A DNA stretch of 64,000 bases from Oscillospiraceae bacterium (GCA_017432615.1 JAFRIV010000030.1:1-64000), one strand, 5' to 3'; numbered from the stretch's first letter, positions 15,701 to 24,048 are shown. The notes: a model not told the origin generated them from the sequence alone. Translations and numbers: made by a program.

Positions 15701-17242
15701 TTACCAGATGAAAGAACCCCAGCCGTATTCGCTGCTATAGACTTCCGGGTAGTCGTAATCCATTCCGCCACCGACAACAGAGCCGTCGGTGCCGTAGATG
15801 GTAAAGCTGCCATTCTTTTCAAAGTCCATATAGGAACCGTCGTCATAGATGATGCTGCCGCTGCCGTCGCCATAGTCGATATAGCTTGTGCCGTCCGTAT
15901 CGTCATACTGTGAGGTACCGGTGGAGTATTCAGTATAGGAAGATCCGTCTGTAAAGTATGTTGTGGAGTTGCCGTATTCGTCAAAATCAGTTACTGTACC
16001 GGTTGAATCCAGATGGATTCCGGTTCCGTCGGTGTAGAAATAAGTGACAGAGCCGTCAGTATGCTGATAAATCTGTGTGCCGTTGCGATCCTGTGTATGG
16101 ATGTCAGCTCCGTAGGCACTGTAGTAACTCGGACCATATAAAATCGGCGTGGTGCTGGTATAGGTCTTGGTCGTGACGTACAGATAGGCGGTATTGGTAC
16201 GCGCCGTCTGGCCGTTGTAATAGAAGGTGCAGTAAACACCCCAGCCGCTCATATCGTTGGTAACATTGGAAACCGTAAGCGTGGTGCTGGAAGATCCGCC
16301 GACAGGAGAACCCGGGAAGATGCTCTGGAAGCCTTCTACAGAATACTCCCCGCCATAGGTGGAGACAAAGGTCCAACTCAGAGACGTCCATGTCGTGGCA
16401 TTGGAAACAAAGTAGGCGGTCTCTCCGGTGTAATGGCTCTCACTGGTGGGGCTTTTGGTAATGGAGAGATACGCCGGTGTAGAAGGGGACTGCGGTGCCG
16501 GTGTGTACGCTACAACAGGAACCGTCTTATCCGGCTGCTTCAGCCCTTTGAAGACTGCATAGCTGTCTGCCAGAACGGAAACATTATTTGCTGTCGCATA
16601 GCCGAACCAGCCAAAGTTTGTGCTGCTCTTGTTTGCGCTTGCAAAGGCATTTACTCCAGCAGAATTGTACTGCTCCGGAGAAATGGGATTTCCGCCGGCA
16701 TCAAAAAATGCCGTCTGCTGATAGCCGCCGCTGGCGTTGGAGGTGACCTGTGTGGCATGCTGTGTAAAGCTGAGCATCCCATCCTTCAAAGTAACAGAGC
16801 TTTTAAAGGTGTAGACATCATTTGTATTGAGGACCATATTATCATAGAACATGTAGGCCCAGGTGTCGGTAGTCGAATCATAGAAAGTATCGGCATTCTC
16901 CGCATAGAGATATGGAAAACTCTGACCCTGCGGGATGTTGACCTTGCAGGCAGCAAGTGCATTCTGCTCAGCATTGACCTCCCATACATTCACAAAAGTC
17001 GTCCTGTTGGCATCTTTCATAGTGGCAAGCACTTCCAGACGGCCGTTGTGGTCCAGATCTGTCACACTGTAACTCCATACACCGGACGTTTCGTTCTGCC
17101 GGATGGAAGCAAGGCTGGAGTAAATCAGGTTAAGCTGTGCTGCAGTAGACTCATCGTCTGCACGGACGGGTGTTGCAAAGCTCGAGACACCAAGGGACAG
17201 AACAAGTGCCAGGACAAGTGCAAATGATAAAACTTTCTTCAT
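15701..17242 (-). CDS. Exported protein with an Ig-like domain and tandem DG repeats, function unknown
   Basis: Predicted exported protein of 513 residues with a signal peptide (MKKVLSFALVLALVLSLGV..., cleaved near residue 25-30). The first part holds a calcium-loop-like DLDHNGRLEVL. The centre (about 270-370) looks like a bacterial Ig-like domain with SLSWTFVS and WGVYCTFYYNG and a single Cys there. The C-terminal 120 residues are a run of short strands built on DGS/DGT, STGT and YGD units, reminiscent of YD or MORN-like beta-hairpin repeats and rich in Asp, Gly, Tyr and Thr. No anchor motif is visible. The ATG at 17242 has AAAGGAG upstream; a TTG at 17257 is rejected. It has its own promoter (17305-17333). 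I do not recognise a family; a secreted or surface adhesive protein is a guess. Confidence 0.75.
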   Translation of the reverse strand: MKKVLSFALVLALVLSLGVSSFATPVRADDESTAAQLNLIYSSLASIRQNETSGVWSYSVTDLDHNGRLEVLATMKDANRTTFVNVWEVNAEQNALAACKVNIPQGQSFPYLYAENADTFYDSTTDTWAYMFYDNMVLNTNDVYTFKSSVTLKDGMLSFTQHATQVTSNASGGYQQTAFFDAGGNPISPEQYNSAGVNAFASANKSSTNFGWFGYATANNVSVLADSYAVFKGLKQPDKTVPVVAYTPAPQSPSTPAYLSITKSPTSESHYTGETAYFVSNATTWTSLSWTFVSTYGGEYSVEGFQSIFPGSPVGGSSSTTLTVSNVTNDMSGWGVYCTFYYNGQTARTNTAYLYVTTKTYTSTTPILYGPSYYSAYGADIHTQDRNGTQIYQHTDGSVTYFYTDGTGIHLDSTGTVTDFDEYGNSTTYFTDGSSYTEYSTGTSQYDDTDGTSYIDYGDGSGSIIYDDGSYMDFEKNGSFTIYGTDGSVVGGGMDYDYPEVYSSEYGWGSFIW

Positions 17243-17304
17243 TTTTTCTCCTTTCAATCATTCGCTATTTTATTTATTAAATTGCAACAAAATTGTAATT
17301 TTCT

Positions 17305-17333
17305 ATTTTATCAGACAAATAAAGAAAAATCAA
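17305..17333 (-). promoter_or_regulatory. Promoter of the DG-repeat protein gene
   Basis: Minus strand TTGATT (17333-17328), 17-base spacer ending TGA, TAAAAT (17310-17305): an extended -10 promoter about 60 bases before the ATG. Confidence 0.6.
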
Positions 17334-17391
17334 TCCATTCTTTTCCAAATAATCAGCTGCTGAGTTGCCGAGCAGGTCTGCTTCAGCTGTG

Positions 17392-17547
17392 TTATTCATC
17401 CACCGGCATACTTGCCCACATGGCATCGATATGTGCCATGAATTCATACGGGTCATTTTCCAGGTACTTTTGTACAAATTCTTCATATGTCATACCAAGC
17501 CTGGTTTCCTCCCCTGCGGATGATGTGTTTGTTTCCTTTCTGTCCAT
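17392..17547 (-). CDS. 51-residue acidic protein, function unknown
   Basis: Small open frame of 51 codons beginning MDRKETNTSSAGEE and ending AMWASMPVDE. It is acidic, has no cysteine and no membrane segment, and its second half (TYEEFVQKYLENDPYEFM) should form an amphipathic helix. Support: a GGGAG site nine bases before the ATG, and a well-spaced promoter (17575-17603) 28 bases upstream of the ATG. It is followed by an independent promoter for the 17242 gene, so it may be monocistronic. I know no homologue. It could be a small regulatory protein, antitoxin-like or a peptide precursor; the sequence does not decide. Confidence 0.55.
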   Translation of the reverse strand: MDRKETNTSSAGEETRLGMTYEEFVQKYLENDPYEFMAHIDAMWASMPVDE

Positions 17548-17574
17548 ATCCGGATTCTCCCTTCTTTTTGGTAT

Positions 17575-17603
17575 ATTTTAGCAGACTCGGCCGTTCTTGT
17601 CTA
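17575..17603 (-). promoter_or_regulatory. Promoter of the 51-residue protein gene
   Basis: Minus strand TAGACA (17603-17598), 17-base spacer, TAAAAT (17580-17575). Confidence 0.5.
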
Positions 17604-17684
17604 TTGGGAACTTTCCTTCTTGCCTGCAAAGCATTTAAATTGCTTCCCCCCAATTCCTTTGGTATTTTATTCATAGAATCTCCA

Positions 17685-17713
17685 TTGAATCCGTCGGAGT
17701 ATTTTGTTATGAT
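17685..17713 (+). promoter_or_regulatory. Promoter of the 17759 gene
   Basis: TTGAAT (17685-17690), 17-base spacer, TATGAT (17708-17713), about 46 bases before the ATG. Confidence 0.5.
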
Positions 17714-17758
17714 ATGCTATAGATTATTATAGAATGCATCCTTTGGAGGAAAATGATA

Positions 17759-18808
17759 ATGAAACGGATAACCGCTCTCCTTTGTACTATACTCTTCCTT
17801 TTTGTATGTCCCAATTTCGCACTGGCTGAAGAACCCGCCTGGAGTTCTGCCTATCGGGCCGTACTGGAGGAAAGCTGCACCTTGTGGGAACAGGTAAGAA
17901 ACGACGCTGCGGTGGAAAATTCTTATACCTTATGGGATATGGACAACGATTCCATACCGGAACTGATCCTGAAAAGCGGCACCTGCGAAGCCGACTACAT
18001 GGCTTATATCTATACCTGCCGGGATAGTGCTGCCGTAAGGATCGATACGATTGGAGCCGGGCACTGCGTCTTTTATGGTGATGGTGCCGGAGAAGGCCTG
18101 ATCGTTTACTGGGGGCATATGGGGTGCGCTGAGGCAGACCGTTACCGGATCACAGAAAACTCCTTATCAGATGAATTCATCTTTGAAGATAATCTCAATC
18201 CCCGGTTGGAAACGGATCCTGATGCTGAATATCTGCCGCTGACAGACTTTGTCCCTGCTGCCCGGTACCTGACGCTTGTGGAAGCGAACAATCCTCTGCT
18301 CTTAGAACAATACTTTCTTGTCTCTTCCCTGCTTGACGGCTGTTTCACCGCACCTGCCGAGACACACTTTCCCCAAAATGATGAAGATTTTTTCCTGAAG
18401 GTGATTTCCAACGATCTGCCCATTTTTGCCGCTGCAACGAATCGGTTTGCAAATACACCGGGTACAGTTTCCTTCCGGAATCTGCTGCAGCGAAATATTG
18501 CCTCGCCCTGGATGAGCGGTGATCTGGAAATCCAGAGTATGCAGACGGCTGATCTGAACAGCGACGGTCAGCTGGAATGCATTTTGGAGCTTGCCTGTGC
18601 GGACGGTAGTTCTCCTGTACGCTTTTATCTCAGTGAACAGGAAGGAACCGTATACGTCTATATAGAGAATTACACCTACAGCAGACTGGTTGCGGATCCC
18701 TTTGGCAATCTGATAGTTACCTCGCTTTATGCGCCCGATCAACCGCAGCTGATGCGCCTCATCTTCAATAAAGAAAACAGTTTTCTTCTTACACTGCCTG
18801 CCACTTGA
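17759..18808 (+). CDS. Exported protein with calcium-loop-like motifs, function unknown
   Basis: Predicted exported protein of 349 residues with a signal peptide of about 23 residues (ends ALA). Two loops fit the D-x-D-x-D/G pattern of calcium-binding FG-GAP/EF-hand-like repeats: DMDNDSIPELIL near residue 60 and DLNSDGQLECIL near residue 260. Each opens a short beta unit. The same motif occurs in the neighbouring exported protein at 15701-17242. The ATG at 17759 is preferred over 17753 because GGAGG is nine bases upstream of it. There is no anchor motif. It precedes a membrane sulfatase-fold enzyme and a PASTA-like exported protein on the same strand. Family not recognised; a cell-surface role is inferred only from export and neighbours. 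Confidence 0.75.
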   Translation: MKRITALLCTILFLFVCPNFALAEEPAWSSAYRAVLEESCTLWEQVRNDAAVENSYTLWDMDNDSIPELILKSGTCEADYMAYIYTCRDSAAVRIDTIGAGHCVFYGDGAGEGLIVYWGHMGCAEADRYRITENSLSDEFIFEDNLNPRLETDPDAEYLPLTDFVPAARYLTLVEANNPLLLEQYFLVSSLLDGCFTAPAETHFPQNDEDFFLKVISNDLPIFAAATNRFANTPGTVSFRNLLQRNIASPWMSGDLEIQSMQTADLNSDGQLECILELACADGSSPVRFYLSEQEGTVYVYIENYTYSRLVADPFGNLIVTSLYAPDQPQLMRLIFNKENSFLLTLPAT

Positions 18809-18833
18809 CGGATAAATATAATCGGTATAAAAT
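18805..18833 (+). promoter_or_regulatory. Possible promoter of the sulfatase-fold gene
   Basis: TTGACG (18805-18810), 17-base spacer, TAAAAT (18828-18833). It starts within the last codons of the previous gene. Confidence 0.45.
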
Positions 18834-18920
18834 CGTTACACTTTTCAGGATTTTCCTCTGATAAAAAACAGGTGAATGTCTTTTTGGCGTCCTTCTGTCA
18901 TAAAGGAGCTGTTGGAAACC

Positions 18921-20540
18921 ATGAATCGTAAAAGTACATCAGCTGCCGGCATTTGGGCTTCCCTCCTGCTTGCTTTTCTGCTGTCCTTTTTTGCCCCCGT
19001 CCAGGCGTTTCTTACCAATTTGAATGATTTTTCTTTTGATTTCTATGATATGGCAGGATATCTTGCTGTTCTGTTGATCCTGTCTTTCTGTTTTCTTTTT
19101 CTGATTACCCTTCTCTGCAGAGCAAAGCAGAAAATCGAATCTCTGTGGCTGGTATTTCTATGTACCTCTATCCTCGCATTTTACCTTCAGGGAACCTTCT
19201 TCGCTTCCTGGCTTCCCACCATGGATGGCAGCTCTTTTGACTGGCGTTCCCATGCGGAACAGAGGTGGATTTCCCTGCTTTTATGGGCAGTACCTTTTTG
19301 TTTGTCCTTTGCCCTTTGCAAAACATTAAAAGCAGAAAGATTCCGCACTCTGATCTCTTTTGCTTCCAAAGCCGGGCTTCTTTTCCTATTGATAACGATG
19401 ACCCTCTCCATAGCCACAACAAAAAATGCCATGCAGAAGAAAACCGGTGTTCGTGTCAGCAGCGATCATATTCTGACGATGTCTGACGATACCAATTTTA
19501 TTATTGTCCTGCTGGATTGTATTGACAGCCATGCTTTTACAGATATCATTCTTTCCACGCCGTCCGACCGGGAAGTGCTGAATGATTTTACCTTTTATCG
19601 CAATACCGTGGGCAGTTATAATTTGACTTCGCATGCTGTTCCCTATCTTCTCACAGGAAAGTGGTATGAGAACCAGGAACCGTATTCTGATTATCTTACA
19701 CGGGAAACCGGCTCTTCCTCACTGTTTCAGGTTCTGAAAGAGCACAATTATCGCATGGGTCTCTATGATGACACAGTTTCTGTAACTTCGTTCGCTCTCG
19801 ATAATTTTGATAACATTTATCCTGCCGATTCGTTTTCTGCCCCCTTCAAATTTTGCAAAATGATGATCAAACTGGTTGGTTTTCGTTATCTTCCGTTTGA
19901 CTGCAAGCCTTATTGTCTGCTCTCTCCGGAAGACATTTATTTTGACACGCTCAAGGGTTCTCCGGAGGAAAGTGTTTTCTCCTGGGATAACCGGGAATTT
20001 TACCAGATCCTGCAGAGAGAGTCTATCGAGCATATTCAGGAAAAGAACTTTCGCTTCATTCATCTCCAGGGTGGGCATGGTGGCTGGCAATATAATGAAT
20101 TTCTGGAACCGGTTGGACAATCCAACTATGAATATGGTATCAAAGGCTCCGTTTTTGCGCTGAAAAATTATTTTCAAATGCTGAAAGAAGCCGGTGTTTA
20201 TGATAATTCTGTCATTTTCGTGCTGGCCGATCACGGCGCTAACTTGGTCAATGAAGTGTATCGCTCTAACCCGATCCTCCTGATCAAGGGGTTTCATGAA
20301 GTGCATCCTTTGGCAGTCTCTGATGCGCCGCTTTCTCATGAAGACATTATGGAAGCTTATTTTCTAGCCTTGGACGGCTGTCAGAGCGACGAACTGTTCT
20401 CCTGGCAGGAGGGAGACGAAAGAACTCGTCGATATCTGATCGTCAATGATAATGAAGATCTTGTCGAGATGATGCAATCCGGCTATGCAATGGATGAAGA
20501 GACATTTTCCGGCACCGGAGTTGTTTATCCACATCCGTAA
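18921..20540 (+). CDS. Membrane sulfatase/alkaline-phosphatase-fold transferase or hydrolase
   Basis: Membrane enzyme of 539 residues. Four or five N-terminal hydrophobic helices (to about residue 170) are followed by an extracytoplasmic sulfatase-like domain. Visible active-site features are a metal-ligand Asp in VLLDCIDSHAF, a segment TVGSYNLTSHAVPYLLTGKW carrying the likely Thr/Ser nucleophile, a His-rich LQGGHGGW, and the C-terminal metal motif VLADHG. This build resembles LtaS/phosphoglycerol transferases and phosphoethanolamine transferases, which modify cell-envelope polymers or glycans. The ATG at 18921 has AAAGGAG 12 bases upstream and starts right before the first helix; a start at 18876 is possible. 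Exact substrate unknown; a transfer of a phospho-group onto a surface polymer is inference. Confidence 0.75.
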   Translation: MNRKSTSAAGIWASLLLAFLLSFFAPVQAFLTNLNDFSFDFYDMAGYLAVLLILSFCFLFLITLLCRAKQKIESLWLVFLCTSILAFYLQGTFFASWLPTMDGSSFDWRSHAEQRWISLLLWAVPFCLSFALCKTLKAERFRTLISFASKAGLLFLLITMTLSIATTKNAMQKKTGVRVSSDHILTMSDDTNFIIVLLDCIDSHAFTDIILSTPSDREVLNDFTFYRNTVGSYNLTSHAVPYLLTGKWYENQEPYSDYLTRETGSSSLFQVLKEHNYRMGLYDDTVSVTSFALDNFDNIYPADSFSAPFKFCKMMIKLVGFRYLPFDCKPYCLLSPEDIYFDTLKGSPEESVFSWDNREFYQILQRESIEHIQEKNFRFIHLQGGHGGWQYNEFLEPVGQSNYEYGIKGSVFALKNYFQMLKEAGVYDNSVIFVLADHGANLVNEVYRSNPILLIKGFHEVHPLAVSDAPLSHEDIMEAYFLALDGCQSDELFSWQEGDERTRRYLIVNDNEDLVEMMQSGYAMDEETFSGTGVVYPHP

Positions 20541-20574
20541 AATACAACAATAAAGAAGGCAAAAGGTCGGTTTT

Positions 20575-22194
20575 ATGAAAAAAAGACTTCAAATCCTCTC
20601 CTGTCTGTTTCTGGGAATTCTTTTCATTTCTCTGTTTCCTTCTGTGCTGGCAGACAGCGGCTACTCCGTTTATTTCGATCTTTCTTTTAAAGGAAATCTT
20701 CTCTTCGCGGGGTATGACATTGAAGTAGTTCTGGATGACAGTGAAATAGCCACCGTCAAACGCGGCGGGAGTTTTTCCCGCCTGATGGAGAATGTTCCTT
20801 CCGGACAACATACCATTACCTTTAACAAAAGCGGGGATGCTTCCGTCTCCGGCTCCAGAAGTTTCACCATCCTTGGAAATACAACAATTCGCGGCAAGGT
20901 ATATACCTCCTCGGCCGCGATCAACACTTCCGCTCTGGAACAGATCAACGATCTTGCAGCCGTTTATCTTGAAATGCCGGATGTAAATCTCCTTTACTTG
21001 AATCAGGCTGAGAAAGTGCTGAAAGACCGCGGATTTCCCAATGTCTCCCGCATCACGGAGGGAAATGAATCGATCTGGGATGCAGGCAGCTGGATCGTTG
21101 TGGGACAAAACTATAACCCGGGGGAAACGATCAATAAAAATGCTTCCATTCTGCTGCAATGTAAAAGAGTGGCTGCGTTTCTGGGAGATACTTTCCGTAA
21201 TTTGCCTGTTCCGGATGCACAGAAGCTGGCAGATGACCTGGGCTTTTCCGTTCAGTTTGCAGACGCTGTCCATAAACGGAAGCTTACAGACCTTGCCAAT
21301 GCAAGTACCCCGGAAGGGCTTCGCTCCTGGTCCGTTACAGAAGGAGAACCCATTTCTGCAAAGGGCAGAAAGGTTCGGCTGTATGCTGCATATACAGGCG
21401 AAGTGGAAATGCCGGATCTGATTGGTTTACAGTTAAATGATGCAATTAAGGTATTGGAAGACTATAATTTCTCAAATCTCTCTTTTCACTCTGCCAATGG
21501 TTCTTCTGTGCTTTTCCGGCGAAGCTGGGTCGTAGAAGGACAGAATATCCCTGCAGGATCCATGGTCCCGGCGAACGAGGCCATCACATTGAATTGCTAT
21601 AAGCCCGGTGAAAAAGTAGAAGAGACTGTGGAAACTCCTCCTGTCCCGGTACATACGCCCGAGATCTCGTCCTCTCCGCTCATTCCGTCTTCCGTGACGG
21701 AAGGTTCTATGGAGAATAAGCCGGTTCCATCGCCGGTTCCTCTTCCCTCTTTGGCGCAAGCACCCGTTATCGTGTCCGGTCCGGAAATCTCTCCATCCCT
21801 TGTCTTTTCCCCGGTGCCGGAGGCATCTCCGACAACAGCTGCAGAGAACGGGAATTCTTTTGGCTCTGTAAACTCCACCGATGCACTGGCCGCCTATTAT
21901 TATCATGAAGATGGCTATACTTATCTCTACTTCTTCAATTTTGAACAAAAAACGGTAAAAAAATTCCGGATTGACGGAGATTCCGTCTTGACCGGTACCT
22001 ATACAGAAGAAGACCCCTTCCATATTACCATTATCTTTGATGACAAAGACGCAACACAGGAGACTGGCCGATGGACTTCTTCCGGAGATAAGTCTTCCTA
22101 TATTTCCGCAAGGGATATCCGTTATAAAAAATTTGACACCGGAGAAGCCATGGCAGCTCTGCAAAAGTTGGAAAGCAGTCCCGTAACGCCCTGA
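20575..22194 (+). CDS. Exported protein with PASTA-like repeats and a Pro-rich linker
   Basis: Exported protein of 539 residues with a signal peptide (about 26 residues, ends VLA). An N-terminal beta domain (30-115) resembles a carboxypeptidase-regulatory or PEGA-type fold: NVPSGQHTITFNKSGD. Two PASTA-like units follow. The first begins MPDVNLLYLNQAEKVLKDRGF and ends SWIVVGQNYNPGETI; the second begins MPDLIGLQLNDAIKVLEDYNF and ends SWVVEGQNIPAGSMV. A divergent unit lies between them. A Pro/Ser/Val-rich stretch (about 350-425) joins a C-terminal beta domain. PASTA modules bind peptidoglycan fragments or beta-lactams in kinases and PBPs; here no kinase domain exists. Ribosome site AAAGG precedes the ATG. 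It lies 34 bases after the sulfatase-fold gene, so the two are likely co-transcribed. Confidence 0.72.
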   Translation: MKKRLQILSCLFLGILFISLFPSVLADSGYSVYFDLSFKGNLLFAGYDIEVVLDDSEIATVKRGGSFSRLMENVPSGQHTITFNKSGDASVSGSRSFTILGNTTIRGKVYTSSAAINTSALEQINDLAAVYLEMPDVNLLYLNQAEKVLKDRGFPNVSRITEGNESIWDAGSWIVVGQNYNPGETINKNASILLQCKRVAAFLGDTFRNLPVPDAQKLADDLGFSVQFADAVHKRKLTDLANASTPEGLRSWSVTEGEPISAKGRKVRLYAAYTGEVEMPDLIGLQLNDAIKVLEDYNFSNLSFHSANGSSVLFRRSWVVEGQNIPAGSMVPANEAITLNCYKPGEKVEETVETPPVPVHTPEISSSPLIPSSVTEGSMENKPVPSPVPLPSLAQAPVIVSGPEISPSLVFSPVPEASPTTAAENGNSFGSVNSTDALAAYYYHEDGYTYLYFFNFEQKTVKKFRIDGDSVLTGTYTEEDPFHITIIFDDKDATQETGRWTSSGDKSSYISARDIRYKKFDTGEAMAALQKLESSPVTP

Positions 22195-22201
22195 CATAGA
22201 A

Positions 22202-22246
22202 AGATGCTCTGCATATACTATCATGCAGAGCATCTGATTTTCTTTT
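22202..22246 (+). terminator. Terminator after the PASTA-like protein gene
   Basis: Thirteen-base perfect stem AGATGCTCTGCAT / ATGCAGAGCATCT with an eight-base loop, then a T-rich tail. Confidence 0.85.
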
Positions 22247-22283
22247 CTGAAAAAGCTGCCCAATCCTGGTCTGCAGAAAACCG

Positions 22284-22550
22284 TCACAGGGATGTGGTGG
22301 AGTACCCTTTCCCGGAATTGAGGTTCTTATCCTGGCGTAAAGGATTCTGATCCAGGGATGTTATTGCAGCATTTCCACCATGAAAAGGCATATTGCTGAT
22401 CGGATTGGTATTGCTGCCTCTTTGAACGAGGTCATTCACCGTTACTCTCTGCTGCCTGGCTTCGGATGCTGTCAGGCTGCTTACACCGCCGATTACCTTT
22501 TCCATCGTCTCATCACTCAATGCAGCTTTGTACAGATCTAACTCTTTCAT
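22284..22550 (-). CDS. Peptide precursor with a double-glycine leader (bacteriocin/RiPP-like)
   Basis: Small protein of 88 residues. Residues 1-22 end LSDETMEKVIGG, which matches the double-glycine leader consensus LS-x2-EL-x2-I-GG recognised by C39 peptidase ABC exporters. The predicted 66-residue core is rich in Asn, Ser, Thr and Gln, has no cysteine, contains MPFHGGNAA and ends STTSL. The ATG at 22550 is chosen because AAGGG lies eight bases before it; the ATG at 22556 is too close, and a longer frame to 22652 has no ribosome site. No C39 exporter, immunity protein or modification enzyme lies in the window. A bacteriocin, signalling peptide or nitrile-hydratase-type leader peptide are all possible. 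Confidence 0.65.
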   Translation of the reverse strand: MKELDLYKAALSDETMEKVIGGVSSLTASEARQQRVTVNDLVQRGSNTNPISNMPFHGGNAAITSLDQNPLRQDKNLNSGKGYSTTSL

Positions 22551-22593
22551 TTTCATTTCCCTTTCATAAGTATTAAAAACACTATTCTCTAAT

Positions 22594-22599
22594 ATTTTA
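22594..22599 (-). promoter_or_regulatory. Extended -10 box of the double-glycine peptide gene
   Basis: Minus strand TCTGATAAAAT (TGA followed by TAAAAT). The -35 is poor, so activation is likely. A direct repeat lies upstream at 22671-22690. Confidence 0.4.
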
Positions 22600-22670
22600 T
22601 CAGAAACCGACTGCTGATTTTTGAACGATCCATAAACATGTTTTATAAACAAGAGAATACTATCATATGA

Positions 22671-22690
22671 ACTGTCACACTACTGTCACA
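22671..22690 (-). repeat. Direct repeat upstream of the double-glycine peptide gene
   Basis: Minus strand TGTGACAGT-AG-TGTGACAGT, two perfect nine-base copies 11 bases apart (one helical turn), about 50 bases upstream of the expected -35. Its ACAGT core recalls the repeats bound by LytTR regulators of peptide genes; that link is inference. Confidence 0.4.
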
Positions 22691-22701
22691 AAAGGAATCT
22701 C

Positions 22702-23958
22702 TCAACCTCCGATCTCCTGACCTGCGAGATAACGCCTGTGAATGTGTGACGTCTCCCCAAGATAGCAAAAACGCTCTACTTTCTGAGCCGGCGTCAACTC
22801 CAGAAACGGATCGGAGACCCCTCCGATGACCAGAGCATCAAAGACATATCCTTTTTCTAAACTGCCGACCTTCCCGAAGACCGATCCTCCCGATTTGGTC
22901 GCCATATAGAACGCTTCGGCAAACGAAATGGATCGGTTTTCTTTCGCCTCATAAAACGACTTTACCTTGGAAAGCTGTACTGCTCGCCCTGCCTGGCTGA
23001 AGATGCCCAGTCTATGCCCTCCTGCAATGTCACTGCCCAAACAGACACGAAGACCCTGCTCCATAAGGGATGCCGTCTGCATGATGCCGGCAATAATACT
23101 GACAGTGGCGTCCGGGCATTGTACAGCGATCCCATTATGCTTTTTTAATATATATATATCCTCCGGGTCGGGAAAAATAAAATGCGCCCCGATTACAGGA
23201 CCGTTCTCGAGAAGTCCCGCCTGTTGATAAATTTCCGTATCGCAGGTACACTGCGGAAAGAGCTCCATGGCTGTCTTCTTCTCCCAGAGAGACTCTACAA
23301 GGTGCGTTTGAACCCCTACCTCATATTTCTTAGCCAATTCTCCCAGCCCGCGCAGAAGTTCCCTGCTGCAGCAGGGAGCAAAACGTGGCGTCAGGATTGG
23401 CCTTGCTTTTCTGTTGCTGGAATACTGAACAAGGAAACGCTCTGTCTCCCGAAGGGATGTTTCCACTGTCTCACAGAGAAAAGCTGGACTGTTAACATCC
23501 ATATTGACTTTCCCGACATATGCGGAAAGTCCTTTTTCCTCTAAACGATCCAACAAATATGCTGTAGCCTCCGGATGGATCGTACCAAAAACAGCAGCAT
23601 GAAAGGTGCCGTGGCGGACCAGATCTTCCACGAACGCATCATAAACGGCACGGGCAAATGTCATATCTGCAAATTTGCTTTCAAGAGGGAAAGTATACCT
23701 GGAAAGCCAGTCGGAAAGCAGTTCATCCATGGCAAGGCCGCGTTGCGGATACTGTGGAGCATGTACATGCAGATCGGAAAAAGCGGGGATAATCACATCC
23801 TCTCCGAAATCTGTTACCGGAAGATTGCAAAAAGCATCCGGCAGGACCGGATAAATACCCTCTATCACACCGTTTTCCACAGCAAGATAGCTGTCTGTAT
23901 ACTCTGCCAGTTCTTTTTCTGATCTGGAATAGACGATATTTCCATGAAAGACCTCCAT
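22702..23958 (-). CDS. guaD: Guanine deaminase
   Basis: Cytoplasmic zinc amidohydrolase of 418 residues that converts guanine to xanthine in purine salvage and catabolism. The N-terminal metal motif is HVHAPQYPQRG near residue 64, followed by the deaminase-typical SDWLSRYTFPLESKF. Further elements are VQTHLVES (His) near residue 210, GAHFIF with a metal-type His near 245, and LGSDIAGG carrying the metal Asp near residue 308. The length is normal for the family. Its promoter (24020-24048) diverges from that of the oxidoreductase gene. The ribosome site is weak (a G-run 14 bases upstream of the ATG), so the start is less sure than the identity. Confidence 0.9.
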   Translation of the reverse strand: MEVFHGNIVYSRSEKELAEYTDSYLAVENGVIEGIYPVLPDAFCNLPVTDFGEDVIIPAFSDLHVHAPQYPQRGLAMDELLSDWLSRYTFPLESKFADMTFARAVYDAFVEDLVRHGTFHAAVFGTIHPEATAYLLDRLEEKGLSAYVGKVNMDVNSPAFLCETVETSLRETERFLVQYSSNRKARPILTPRFAPCCSRELLRGLGELAKKYEVGVQTHLVESLWEKKTAMELFPQCTCDTEIYQQAGLLENGPVIGAHFIFPDPEDIYILKKHNGIAVQCPDATVSIIAGIMQTASLMEQGLRVCLGSDIAGGHRLGIFSQAGRAVQLSKVKSFYEAKENRSISFAEAFYMATKSGGSVFGKVGSLEKGYVFDALVIGGVSDPFLELTPAQKVERFCYLGETSHIHRRYLAGQEIGG

Positions 23959-24019
23959 AGTCTTACTCTCTACCCCCTTTTCGTTTATATGACCTCTGAA
24001 GAGTCATCAAATATATAGC

Positions 24020-24048
24020 ATTATAGCAAAAAATCCTGAATCTAACAA
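24020..24048 (-). promoter_or_regulatory. guaD: Promoter of the guanine deaminase gene
   Basis: Minus strand TTGTTA (24048-24043), 17-base spacer, TATAAT (24025-24020). The leader contains a small hairpin TGACTCTTCAGAGGTCA (about 23990-24006). I see no purine riboswitch. Confidence 0.7.

Noticed and set aside
23959-24019. Purine riboswitch upstream of guanine deaminase
   Set aside because: The leader is only about 55 bases and lacks the purine aptamer core and three-way junction; only a small hairpin is present.
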